34,766 nucleotides of DNA. It comes from an uncultured Pelagibacteraceae bacterium. Its GTDB lineage: Bacteria; Pseudomonadota; Alphaproteobacteria; Pelagibacterales; Pelagibacteraceae. The translations under genes were made by a program, and so were the position numbers. The stretch spans positions 1 through 34,766 of the forward strand of contig CACFEM010000003.1 of assembly GCA_902565325.1 (NCBI GenBank), read 5' to 3'. Shown piece after piece: positions 1-9,579 of this stretch. Position 1 is the first letter of the stretch, and the number at the start of each line of letters is the position of its first letter. The notes beneath the pieces were generated by a model. The model did no database searches. It was not told the origin of the DNA and was given only the letters and a program-made list of their open reading frames with translations.

Positions 1-812
1 GCTTCACCAACATCTATAGGAACTTTTTTTGTTCCCTCATATCTAAAAATTTTTGTTAACTTTCCTTCATCAACTTTTTCACCATTTAAATTGATTGCTT
101 TTATAGATTGATTAGCTTTCGCAGTACCTTGTGTAATTCTTCCAACTAAACTTCTTCCTAAAAAACTATCTGCATAAAGTAGCGTTGATAACATTGCAAA
201 AGGTTTAGTTTTATCAAGTTCAGCTGGTTTTACATGATCAACGATCAAATCTAACAAAGGATTTAAATTTTCTCTTGGACCATCAACCTCATTATCAGCC
301 CAACCCGATCTTCCACTTGCATAGAGAACTGGAAAATCTAATTGTTCTTCATTTGCATCTAAGCTTACAAATAAATCAAATGTTTCATCTAAAACTTCAT
401 TAGCTCTTTGATCAGCTTTATCTAATTTATTAATAACAACAATTGGCTTTAACCCTTGTTTAAGCGCTTTTGATAATACAAATTTTGTTTGAGGCATAAC
501 GCCTTCTGCGGAGTCTATCAATAGAAGAGCTCCATCAGCCATACTTAAAACTCTTTCAACTTCTGCAGCAAAATCTCTGTGGCCTGGAGTATCGATTAAA
601 TTTATTCTTGAATTGTTCCAATTTATTGAAGCAGGTTTAGCTAAAATTGTAATTCCTCTCTCTTTTTCAAGTTCACCTGAGTCCATTAATCTTTCATCAA
701 CAACTTCATTATCTCTAAATGAACCACTTTGTTTCATTAAATTATCAATTAGAGTAGTTTTGCCATGATCAACATGGGCTATTATTGTGATGTTTCTGAT
801 ATTATTGCTCAT
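1..812 (-). CDS. typA: Translational GTPase TypA/BipA (5' part, runs off window edge)
   Basis: N-terminal 270 codons of a ribosome-associated GTPase of the EF-G/LepA type, thought to help 50S assembly and growth under stress or cold. The protein begins MSNNIRNITIIAHVDHGKTT: the P-loop HVDHGKTT is near residue 13, followed by the switch region with RGITI, the G3 motif DTPGH, and the G4 motif NKLD in VINKLDKAD. Together with the short N-terminus this separates it from EF-G and LepA. The ATG lies at 810-812. The C-terminal EF-G-like domains are outside the window. The family call is firm; only the gene end is missing. Confidence 0.95.
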   Translation of the reverse strand, partial: MSNNIRNITIIAHVDHGKTTLIDNLMKQSGSFRDNEVVDERLMDSGELEKERGITILAKPASINWNNSRINLIDTPGHRDFAAEVERVLSMADGALLLIDSAEGVMPQTKFVLSKALKQGLKPIVVINKLDKADQRANEVLDETFDLFVSLDANEEQLDFPVLYASGRSGWADNEVDGPRENLNPLLDLIVDHVKPAELDKTKPFAMLSTLLYADSFLGRSLVGRITQGTAKANQSIKAINLNGEKVDEGKLTKIFRYEGTKKVPIDVGE

Positions 813-827
813 AAATTCTGGCTCTTA

Positions 828-856
828 TACATATTTAAAAGGATATTAAAACTCAA
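828..856 (-). promoter_or_regulatory. Possible sigma70-type promoter for typA
   Basis: On the minus strand TTGAGT (851-856) is separated by 17 bp from TATGTA (828-833), with the typA ATG about 16 bp further on. Each box matches 4 of 6 consensus bases, which happens easily by chance in AT-rich DNA, so this is only a candidate. It lies in the 85-bp gap between the 38-aa ORF and typA. Confidence 0.3.
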
Positions 857-897
857 AAAAACTCATAACTGGCTTGAATAATCTTCAAAATTTAAGA

Positions 898-1014
898 TTA
901 ATTTGTCTTTTTTTGCTTATCTTTTTTAAGTTTTCTTTTTTCTTTAAAGCTCAATTTAGGTTTTTTTTTAACACTAGAGTCCTTAAATGATTTACCACTA
1001 TATCTCTTTGACAT
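898..1014 (-). CDS. Small Lys-rich hypothetical protein (38 aa)
   Basis: An ATG-to-TAA frame of 38 codons that starts MSKRYSGKSFKDSS and continues as a very basic tail in which roughly 40% of residues are Lys or Arg. It has no signal peptide or membrane segment. The start is 6 bp after the stop of the SGNH hydrolase on the same strand, and typA follows 85 bp later, so co-transcription with the hydrolase is possible. No good Shine-Dalgarno is visible. Such basic peptides often bind RNA or the ribosome, but that is inference and I recognise no family. It could be a chance ORF in A-rich DNA, although it fills most of an otherwise empty 205-bp gap. Confidence 0.45.
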   Translation of the reverse strand: MSKRYSGKSFKDSSVKKKPKLSFKEKRKLKKDKQKKTN

Positions 1015-1020
1015 AATTTA

Positions 1021-2073
1021 TTAATTTTTTTGTTTTTTATGATTAATATTTCTTTCTAAATATTTTTTCAATTTGGGATATAATAAGTTACTAATTTTTT
1101 CAGAACCTTTAATTGTAGTGTGGACATTATCATAAAAATCTTTTTCATCTAAATTATAATTCATTTCATCTAGTTTGATTACATCATAATTGTTTGTTTT
1201 GCAGAATTCTTTTAAATATTCGTTTATCAAGAACAAGTTTTTGTCTTCTAAACCATTGTATTTTATTTGAGTGATAAAAATTGGATTAATATTTTTATCA
1301 TTTATGATTTTTTTGAGATTTTCTAAATTTTTTTTAAAATTTTTAAGGATGATTTTATTATTTTTATCTAATTTATTTTTGGTATATTTTTTTTTCGCAT
1401 CTTCATAATTAATTAATTTAAAATTTTTATATAAACTTTCATCTCTTAAACCATAATATTTTCTGATTTTACTAAAATATTTAATTTCTATTTTCTTTTT
1501 AAGTCTGTAAAAAATACTATTATTTTTTAAATAATCCTCTATTTTTTCAAATAGATTTTTTTTTTCAATTTCATCAAAATGACCAGGAAGATTTAACATT
1601 GAGTCGTTTATTCCAATATAAAAAATAAATACTTTTGGATTAAATTTTTCTATCCTAGAAAACCAATAAGCAAAATCATTCACATAACCCCTAGTTGATT
1701 TACCCCCTTTAGAAGCATTTACTATAAGATACTTAAATTTATCTTTAAATAGTTTTTCATTTAGTTTTCCAACCAAGGAATGTTGATATGGTTTAAACAT
1801 TTCTTCTCCAGTGCTACCTCCAAGAAAAATAATTTTAATTTCCTCTGGATTAATTTCCTCACCTATAAAACCAAGACTATTTCTTTTAAAAAAGTAATCA
1901 TACTTTTTGCCATCAAATTTTACACTCATTGGAATATTAATATTTCTGTGTTCTCTTATTGCATATCCAAAATTATTGGATTTAAGCCAATCACCAAAAA
2001 CAAATTCAATGATTCCAATAAAAATAAAAATAAATAAAAAATTAATTGCAAAAATCTTTAATAAATATTTCAA
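1021..2073 (-). CDS. Membrane-anchored SGNH/GDSL-type hydrolase, function unknown
   Basis: A 350-aa protein with one N-terminal hydrophobic segment (about residues 4-26), likely an anchor that places the rest in the periplasm. The SGNH blocks are readable in order: GGST with candidate nucleophile Ser87, a Gly in NASKGGKS (around 119-126), Asn156 in YIGINDS, and the Asp315/His318 pair in DNVHTT. Family members include esterases and polysaccharide O-deacetylases; the substrate here cannot be told. The frame has no ATG before residue 49, after the anchor and shortly before the first catalytic block, so TTG at 2071-2073 is the best start. It is insulated from groEL by the terminator at 2141-2175 and followed by the 38-aa ORF. 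Hydrolase fold fairly sure, role unknown. Confidence 0.75.
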   Translation of the reverse strand: MKYLLKIFAINFLFIFIFIGIIEFVFGDWLKSNNFGYAIREHRNINIPMSVKFDGKKYDYFFKRNSLGFIGEEINPEEIKIIFLGGSTGEEMFKPYQHSLVGKLNEKLFKDKFKYLIVNASKGGKSTRGYVNDFAYWFSRIEKFNPKVFIFYIGINDSMLNLPGHFDEIEKKNLFEKIEDYLKNNSIFYRLKKKIEIKYFSKIRKYYGLRDESLYKNFKLINYEDAKKKYTKNKLDKNNKIILKNFKKNLENLKKIINDKNINPIFITQIKYNGLEDKNLFLINEYLKEFCKTNNYDVIKLDEMNYNLDEKDFYDNVHTTIKGSEKISNLLYPKLKKYLERNINHKKQKN

Positions 2074-2140
2074 AACTTTTGTTATAGTAAAATTAAAAAG
2101 TTAAAAATTGAAAGGTTGATCATTAAGATAATCATATCAT

Positions 2141-2175
2141 AAAAAAAACCCCCAGAAATTTATTTCTGGGGGTTT
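2141..2175 (-). terminator. Intrinsic terminator downstream of groEL
   Basis: A perfect 11-bp inverted repeat (2149-2159 with 2162-2172) has a five-G/C base and AT-rich upper stem. It extends by three A-T pairs and on the minus strand is followed by eight T residues (complement of 2141-2148). It lies 34 bp after the groEL stop and before the next gene on the same strand. It is the only strong stem plus T-tract I found in the window. Confidence 0.9.
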
Positions 2176-2208
2176 AAATTTTTTGTAGGTAACTTGATTT
2201 AAAAGGGA

Positions 2209-3882
<1,674 letters not shown>

Positions 3883-3892
3883 TTAAATTAAA

Positions 3893-4183
3893 TTACTTAC
3901 CTGAAATACCCATAATGTCAGACTCTTTCATTATGCTGTATTCTTTGCCATTAATTTTGACTTCAGTTCCTGACCATTTGCCAAATAAAACTTTATCACC
4001 AACCTTAACATCCATTGGAATTATTTTTCCATCTTCAGTTTTTGCACCACCACCTACAGCAACAACTTTGCCTTCTTGAGGTTTTTCTTGAGCTGTGTCA
4101 GGGATAATTATTCCTCCAGCAGTTTTTTCACTGCCATCTAATACTTCAATTAAAACTCTGTCATGTAACGGTTTAAACTTCAT
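3893..4183 (-). CDS. groES: Co-chaperonin GroES (10 kDa)
   Basis: A 96-aa lid of the GroEL cage, of standard length. It starts [13 protein letters not shown], the usual GroES opening, and has the mobile loop region ([12 protein letters not shown], about residues 19-30) that contacts GroEL, then the VVAVGGG strand. The ribosome site AAGGAG sits a few bases before the ATG. It is the first gene of the groES-groEL operon. Confidence 0.98.
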   Translation of the reverse strand: MKFKPLHDRVLIEVLDGSEKTAGGIIIPDTAQEKPQEGKVVAVGGGAKTEDGKIIPMDVKVGDKVLFGKWSGTEVKINGKEYSIMKESDIMGISGK

Positions 4184-4220
4184 AAATTCTCCTTAATAAA
4201 TCTTTATAAATATGAGCTTC

Positions 4221-4248
4221 ATATAGATATTTCACCGTCTATTTCAAG
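4221..4248 (-). promoter_or_regulatory. RpoH (sigma32)-like heat-shock promoter for groES-groEL
   Basis: Read on the minus strand, CTTG (complement of 4245-4248) is followed after 17 bp by TCTATAT (complement of 4221-4227). From memory the alphaproteobacterial RpoH consensus is CTTG-N17/18-CYTATNT; the -10 matches at 6 of 7 positions and the -35 reads CTTGAAA. It leaves a leader of about 30 nt with a strong ribosome site before groES. I saw no CIRCE inverted repeat (TTAGCACTC-type), so sigma-factor control rather than HrcA is inferred. Confidence 0.6.
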
Positions 4249-4315
4249 ATCATAAAATCTTTAGGATATTAATATTGCTAGTAAATTCGGGATTTTATGG
4301 TTTATACCTTAAAAT

Positions 4316-5134
4316 ATGACCAAAAATTTAGATTTAAATGGCTTACAATCAATTGCTGATAATTATGATCTTTTTTATATAGACTTATGGGGTGTTATTC
4401 ATAATGGGGTTAATCTTCATGAGAAGGCAATAGCTGTTTTAAAAGAACTTTTAAAAAAAAAGAAAATGTTGGTACTTTTAACAAATGCCCCAAGACCAAA
4501 TAAAACTGTTCAAAATTTTTTAAAAAAGATGGGCATGGATAAAGTACTCAGAGATCACGTATTTACATCAGGAGAGGCAGCACTAAATTATTTGAAAAAA
4601 TCGTACCTAGCGAAAAAGTTTTATCACATAGGTCCACCAAGGGATTTTGATTTATTTTATTTATTTGAGAAAAATAAGTGTGAAGATATTAGTGATAGTG
4701 AATATTTATTGTGCACAGGGTTATTTGATGATCATGATAAGGATTTAAAATTTTATAAAGATTTACTTGAGAGACATATTACCAAAAAAATGATTTGTAC
4801 AAATCCAGATTTAATCGTTGATCGTGGCGAAGTTAGAGAATTATGCGCAGGTTCTGTCGCAATGGTTTTTGAAAAAATGGGTGGAGAAGTGATATATTTT
4901 GGAAAACCACATCCAGAGGTTTATAATCAGTCAATTGATAATAAAAATAAAAAAATATTAGCAATTGGTGATAATTTAAATACCGATATCAAAGGTGCAA
5001 ATCTTTTAAATTATGACTCTTTATTGATAAAAAACGGAATACATAGAAATGAAATAAAAAATAAAGGCATCCAAGTTGTTTCAAAAGAGTATGAAGCGAT
5101 AGTAAATTTTATTCAATCAGATTTAAAATGGTAA
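4316..5134 (+). CDS. HAD-superfamily subfamily IIA hydrolase (TIGR01459-like)
   Basis: A 272-aa HAD protein of the NagD-like class IIA. Motif I is DLWGVIHNG at about 23-31, with nucleophile Asp23 but Trp where many HAD phosphatases have the second Asp. Motif II is LLTNAPRP at about 54-61, motif III is at GKPHPEVY, and motif IV is AIGDNLNTDIKGA. The DxWG variant with this spacing resembles the alphaproteobacterial TIGR01459 family, whose substrate is, to my knowledge, not established. It is the first gene of a plus-strand run and overlaps ribF by 7 bp, so a link to flavin phosphate metabolism is possible but only inferred. Its promoter must lie in the 132-bp gap shared with groES. Confidence 0.85.
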   Translation: MTKNLDLNGLQSIADNYDLFYIDLWGVIHNGVNLHEKAIAVLKELLKKKKMLVLLTNAPRPNKTVQNFLKKMGMDKVLRDHVFTSGEAALNYLKKSYLAKKFYHIGPPRDFDLFYLFEKNKCEDISDSEYLLCTGLFDDHDKDLKFYKDLLERHITKKMICTNPDLIVDRGEVRELCAGSVAMVFEKMGGEVIYFGKPHPEVYNQSIDNKNKKILAIGDNLNTDIKGANLLNYDSLLIKNGIHRNEIKNKGIQVVSKEYEAIVNFIQSDLKW

Positions 5135-6051
5135 AACATTATACAAATTTTAATATTAAAAAATTACACAGAGGATCAATTATTTTAATAGGTAATTTTG
5201 ATGGTTTACATTTGGGACATCAAAAATTATTTCAATTAGCAAAGTCATACAAGAAAAAATATAATTTAAAAATTGGTGTAGTAAATTTTGATCCAATGCC
5301 AAAAATGTTTTTTAATAAAAAATTAAAAAATTTTCGACTTTCTAATATTAATCAAAAAATTAAGTTACTAAGTAATTTAAAAGTTGACTTTGTAATTACA
5401 AAAAAATTTGATAAAAAATTTTCAAAAACTAAAGCGTTAAACTTTATTTCTCAAATTTTAAATAAAAAACTAGGTTCTAAATTTATTTTTGTAAGCAATA
5501 ATTTTAGATTTGGAAATAAAAGAGAGGGAAATGTTAAATTATTAAAAAAATACGAACAATTATTTAATTATAAAGTTGTTAAGCCTGAACCATTAATTAA
5601 AAGTAAAAAGATAGTATCATCATCTTTAATAAGAAATTTTTTAGAAAAAGGTCTCTTGGACAAAGCTAATAATCTTTTAAAAAGAAACTGGGCGATACAA
5701 GGAGTGGTTAAAAAGGGAAGACAGGTAGGAAAAAAAATTGGATTTCCAACCTGCAACATAGACATCGGTGATTATGTTTTAGCAAAACCAGGAGTGTATG
5801 CCGTCAAAGTTTTGAGAAAAAATAGCAACAAATATCTTAAAGGAATTGCTAATCTTGGATACAGACCAACATTTAATCAAAAAAAAATATTATTAGAAGT
5901 TCATTTATTTAATTTTTCTGGAAATCTTTACAATAAACTTTTATCAGTAGAGTTTTTAAAGTTTATAAGAAAAGAAAAGAAATTTAATAATGTAAATATA
6001 TTAAGAGCTCAAATTAAAAAAGATTTAAATATTGCAAAAAAGACTAAATGA
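5128..6051 (+). CDS. ribF: Bifunctional riboflavin kinase / FAD synthetase RibF
   Basis: Converts riboflavin to FMN and then FAD in the cytoplasm. The 307-aa length fits the bifunctional form. The N-terminal adenylyltransferase half carries GNFDGLHLGH (22-31), a HIGH-type nucleotidyl-transferase motif, and SSSLIR (164-169), the counterpart of ISSTxIR. The C-terminal kinase half carries GFPTCNI (205-211). The ATG sits inside the end of the preceding HAD gene, and the stop overlaps the ileS start by 4 bp (ATGA), pointing to translational coupling. ribF-ileS-lspA is a widespread bacterial gene order. Confidence 0.97.
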   Translation: MVKHYTNFNIKKLHRGSIILIGNFDGLHLGHQKLFQLAKSYKKKYNLKIGVVNFDPMPKMFFNKKLKNFRLSNINQKIKLLSNLKVDFVITKKFDKKFSKTKALNFISQILNKKLGSKFIFVSNNFRFGNKREGNVKLLKKYEQLFNYKVVKPEPLIKSKKIVSSSLIRNFLEKGLLDKANNLLKRNWAIQGVVKKGRQVGKKIGFPTCNIDIGDYVLAKPGVYAVKVLRKNSNKYLKGIANLGYRPTFNQKKILLEVHLFNFSGNLYNKLLSVEFLKFIRKEKKFNNVNILRAQIKKDLNIAKKTK

Positions 6052-8777
6052 CTAAATCACAAATAAATCTCCCAAAAACAGCTTTTTCCATGAAAGCCAA
6101 CCTGCCTATTAGAGAACCAGAAATTCTTGAATATTGGAAAAAAATAAATCTTTACCATGAATTAAGAAACCAAAGTAAAGGAAGAGAAAAATTTGTTCTA
6201 CATGATGGTCCCCCTTATGCAAATGGAAATATTCACATGGGAACAGCTCTGAATAAAATTCTTAAAGATATAATTGTAAAATTTCATCAAATGGATGGAA
6301 AAGATTCTATTTATGTTCCAGGATGGGATTGTCATGGTTTACCAATTGAATGGAAAATTGAAGAACAGTATAAAAAAAATAAAAAAAACAAAAGCGAAGT
6401 TCCAATAGTTGAGTTTAGAAAAGAATGTAGAACATTTGCTGAGAAGTGGATTGAGGTTCACAAAAGTCAATTTAAGAGGTTAGGTGTTGTAGGAGATTGG
6501 GAAAATTATTACTCAACAATGAGCTTTAATGCAGAGGCCCAGATAGTTAGGGAGCTTGGTAAATTTTTAAAAGAAGGAAGTTTATATAAAGGTTTTAAAC
6601 CTGTGTTATGGTCAACAGTTGAGAAAACTGCGCTTGCAGATGCTGAGGTAGAATATCAAGACCACAAATCAGATACAATTTACACGTCATTTAAAGTTAA
6701 ATCATCTAATTTAAAAGATTTAGTTGGAAGTGAGATAGTTATCTGGACAACAACCCCATGGACAATACCAGCCAATAAAGCTTTGGCATTCAACGAGTCT
6801 CTTGATTATATAATACTAGAAATAAATGATGAAGGTGATTTTAAAAATAGAAAAATTGTTATTGCAGAAGCTCTGCTAGAATCAGTTACTAAAGAGTGTG
6901 AACTAAAAAATTATAAAAAAATTCATAACTTTAAAGGAATAGAATTTAATAATACTATTTGCAGTCATCCTTTTTTAAATCTTGGTTATGATCATGATAT
7001 CCCAATGCTTGAAGCTAGATTTGTAACTACTGAGCAAGGAACTGGAATAGTTCACTGCGCACCTAGTCACGGACCTGATGACTTTAATCTTTGCTTGAAT
7101 AATGGTATCAAAGCAATAGAAACAGTTGATGGAGATGGAAAATATACTAACAATGTGAAATTGTTTGAGGGAATTCATATTTTTAAAGCAAATCCTGTTG
7201 TAATTGAAAAACTTAGAGAACAAAAAAATTTATTATTTAATGGTGAGCTGATTCATTCCTATCCACACTCATGGAGGTCTAAGGCACCACTTGTACATAG
7301 AGCTACTCCACAATGGTTTATCTCAATGGAAAGTCATAAATTAAGAGATAAAGCATTAAAGGCTATTGATGAAACAACTTTTTACCCAAGCAAAGGAAAA
7401 GAAAGATTAAAATCAATGATTGAAACAAGACCTGACTGGTGTGTTTCAAGACAAAGAGTTTGGGGCGTGCCTCTTCCAATTTTTGTGAATAAGAAAACGA
7501 GGGAAATTTTAGTTGATGATGAAGTAATAGAAAATATTGCTTCAATATATGAAAACGAAGGATCTGATTGTTGGTTTTCTGATGATCCTCAAAGATTTTT
7601 AGGCAATAAGTACAAAGCTCAAGATTATGAAAAATTAAGTGATATAGTTGAAGTTTGGTTTGATAGTGGTTCTACCCATTCATTCGTGTTAGAAAAAAGA
7701 GATGACTTGAAATGGCCAGCCTCAATGTATTTAGAAGGATCTGATCAGCATAGAGGTTGGTTTCATTCCTCTTTATTAGAGTCTTGTGGAACAAGAGGAA
7801 GAGCACCTTTTGAATCTATCTTGTCTCACGGTTTTGTTGTAGACGGCAAAGGATTAAAAATGTCTAAATCTTTAGGAAATGTAATTGCTCCTGAGGATAT
7901 TCTTAAGAAATATGGTGCTGATATTTTAAGAATTTGGGTAGCTTCATCTAATTATTCTGAGGATCTAAGAATTGATTATTCTATTTTAGATCAGCACGCA
8001 GATTCATATAGAAAAATTAGGAATACATTCAGATATTTATTAGGAAACATAAATGATAAATTTGAAATATTAGATTTAAATAAAATAAATATAAATGAAT
8101 TGCCAGAACTAGAGCAATTTATGCTTCACAAAATTTATAACTTAAATAATAATTTTGAAAAATATTTTAAAATATATGATTTTCATAATTTGTATAAAGA
8201 GTTATTAAATTTTTGCACTGTAGATCTTTCCGCTTTTTATTTTGATATCAGAAAAGATACTCTGTATTGCGATCCTATTGATTCACCAAAAAGAAAATCA
8301 ACTATTATTTTATTAAATATAATTCTAGACTCATTACTTAAGTGGTTTGCTCCTATTTTATCTTTCACAACTGAGGAAATTTATAAATTGTTATTAGATA
8401 ATAACAAAAGCATTCATCTTGAAAAATTTAAGAAATACCCAGAAAAATTTGATAATAAAAAATTAAACGAAAAATGGATAGAATTAATAAAGATCAGAAA
8501 TATTTGTAATATTAGTATTGAAGAAAAAAGATCTGTAAAAGAAATTGGATCCAGTCTTGAAGCTGAATTAAAAATTGAATTAAATGAAAAATTTAAAGAT
8601 GCTGTAAACAATATAGATTTTTCTGAATTTTGTATTACTTCAAAAGCAGAAGTAATTTTCAATAATAATGAAGAAATAATTGTAACCACAAGTAAAGCAA
8701 AGGGATCAAAATGCTCTACTTGTTGGAAGATAAAAGAAGTAGCTTGCGAAAGATCTACTTGTCCAAATCATTCTTAA
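6048..8777 (+). CDS. ileS: Isoleucyl-tRNA synthetase
   Basis: Class I synthetase of 909 aa that charges tRNA-Ile. It shows HDGPPYANGNIHMG (52-65), the class I signature; the usual HIGH reads HMGT here. It also has VPGWDCHGLPIEWK just after, the CP1 editing-domain segment WTTTPWTIPANKAL, and KMSKS at 604-608. The C-terminus has a probable zinc knuckle, Cys889-x2-Cys892 with Cys905-x2-His908, shorter and more variant than the usual two CxxC pairs. It is coupled to ribF by ATGA overlap and to lspA by TAATG overlap. Confidence 0.98.
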   Translation: MTKSQINLPKTAFSMKANLPIREPEILEYWKKINLYHELRNQSKGREKFVLHDGPPYANGNIHMGTALNKILKDIIVKFHQMDGKDSIYVPGWDCHGLPIEWKIEEQYKKNKKNKSEVPIVEFRKECRTFAEKWIEVHKSQFKRLGVVGDWENYYSTMSFNAEAQIVRELGKFLKEGSLYKGFKPVLWSTVEKTALADAEVEYQDHKSDTIYTSFKVKSSNLKDLVGSEIVIWTTTPWTIPANKALAFNESLDYIILEINDEGDFKNRKIVIAEALLESVTKECELKNYKKIHNFKGIEFNNTICSHPFLNLGYDHDIPMLEARFVTTEQGTGIVHCAPSHGPDDFNLCLNNGIKAIETVDGDGKYTNNVKLFEGIHIFKANPVVIEKLREQKNLLFNGELIHSYPHSWRSKAPLVHRATPQWFISMESHKLRDKALKAIDETTFYPSKGKERLKSMIETRPDWCVSRQRVWGVPLPIFVNKKTREILVDDEVIENIASIYENEGSDCWFSDDPQRFLGNKYKAQDYEKLSDIVEVWFDSGSTHSFVLEKRDDLKWPASMYLEGSDQHRGWFHSSLLESCGTRGRAPFESILSHGFVVDGKGLKMSKSLGNVIAPEDILKKYGADILRIWVASSNYSEDLRIDYSILDQHADSYRKIRNTFRYLLGNINDKFEILDLNKININELPELEQFMLHKIYNLNNNFEKYFKIYDFHNLYKELLNFCTVDLSAFYFDIRKDTLYCDPIDSPKRKSTIILLNIILDSLLKWFAPILSFTTEEIYKLLLDNNKSIHLEKFKKYPEKFDNKKLNEKWIELIKIRNICNISIEEKRSVKEIGSSLEAELKIELNEKFKDAVNNIDFSEFCITSKAEVIFNNNEEIIVTTSKAKGSKCSTCWKIKEVACERSTCPNHS

Positions 8778-9259
8778 TGTATTTAAAAAAGTTTTTTTTC
8801 TCGGATATTTTGATTGTTCTTATAATTTTTTTACTTGATAGAATATCTAAACTATATGTAATTCATTTAGATAGTATATTATTAAATTCCGAAATCATTA
8901 CTTCAAAATTTATAAACATTCAGCTAATTTGGAATGAAGGAGTGGCTTTTGGGTTATTGGCATTTAATGAAAAATCTTTTTATAATTTTATAACTGGGTT
9001 TATAGTTATAATTATATTAATACTAATTTATTTTATTAGGAAAACTAGAGGAATTGAAAAATATAGTTTCATAATAATTTTAGGGGGAGCATTAGGTAAT
9101 GTTTTTGATAGATTTCTTTATTCAGCTGTACCAGACTTTATAGATATTCATTATCAAAATTTTCATTGGTTTATATTTAATGTTGCTGATATATTTATAA
9201 CTTTAGGTGTAATACTGTTAATATATGCTGAAATATTTTTAAAAAATAAAAAAATTTAA
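8777..9259 (+). CDS. lspA: Lipoprotein signal peptidase (signal peptidase II)
   Basis: Inner-membrane aspartyl protease that cleaves prolipoproteins after lipidation. The 160-aa product has four hydrophobic segments and the family boxes: LDRISKL, WNEGVAFGL, GGALGNVFDR, then VPDFIDIH and FNVADIFITLG, which hold the two catalytic Asp residues. I chose the ATG at 8777, which overlaps the ileS stop as TAATG. The frame stays open upstream to 8711, but those 22 residues are polar, lie inside the ileS coding sequence and are not part of the family. The next gene encodes a likely substrate, a lipoprotein. Confidence 0.96.
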   Translation: MYLKKFFFSDILIVLIIFLLDRISKLYVIHLDSILLNSEIITSKFINIQLIWNEGVAFGLLAFNEKSFYNFITGFIVIIILILIYFIRKTRGIEKYSFIIILGGALGNVFDRFLYSAVPDFIDIHYQNFHWFIFNVADIFITLGVILLIYAEIFLKNKKI

Positions 9260-9579
9260 TGAAAAAATATATTCTAATTATTTTAATATTTAATTTTTTA
9301 CAAAGCTGTGGTTCAGTTTCTGAAGGGTTTAAGTTGAAAAAAGGTAATACAGGAGATGAATTTTTAGTAGAAAAGAAAAACCCTTTAGTTTTGCCACCAA
9401 ATTTTAACGATCTTCCAGAGCCAGGTAAAACCGAAATATCCAATAAAAATACAGTGAAGTCTTTTGAAGAAAAAATTTTAAACGACGATAAAAAAAATGA
9501 AAATCAAGAAGACAATACAGCTACTAATTCAACAGAGGAATTGATATTAAAAAATATCAAAAAAAATGATTCAAATTGA
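9259..9579 (+). CDS. bamF: Small outer-membrane lipoprotein, BamF-like (DUF3035)
   Basis: A 106-aa protein with a lipoprotein signal peptide: a hydrophobic stretch to residue 13, then the lipobox L-Q-S-Cys17. Downstream it has GDEFLVEKKNPLVLPPNF and LPEPGK, matching the short DUF3035 core (DEF..V..K.PLVLPP.F), which in alphaproteobacteria has been described as BamF, an accessory lipoprotein of the outer-membrane beta-barrel assembly machine. The tail is acidic, Asn/Lys-rich and probably disordered. It overlaps lspA by 1 bp and pgi by 14 bp. Lipoprotein status is clear; the BamF name rests on remembered family similarity. Confidence 0.75.
   Translation: MKKYILIILIFNFLQSCGSVSEGFKLKKGNTGDEFLVEKKNPLVLPPNFNDLPEPGKTEISNKNTVKSFEEKILNDDKKNENQEDNTATNSTEELILKNIKKNDSN

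Noticed and set aside
2081..2089. TACTATAAC as a -10 box for the SGNH hydrolase gene
   Set aside because: No -35 at a proper distance, and such strings are frequent by chance in this base composition.
8711..8776. Upstream extension of lspA by 22 codons
   Set aside because: The extension lies inside ileS, is polar, and is absent from the family; the ATG at 8777 overlaps the ileS stop as TAATG.
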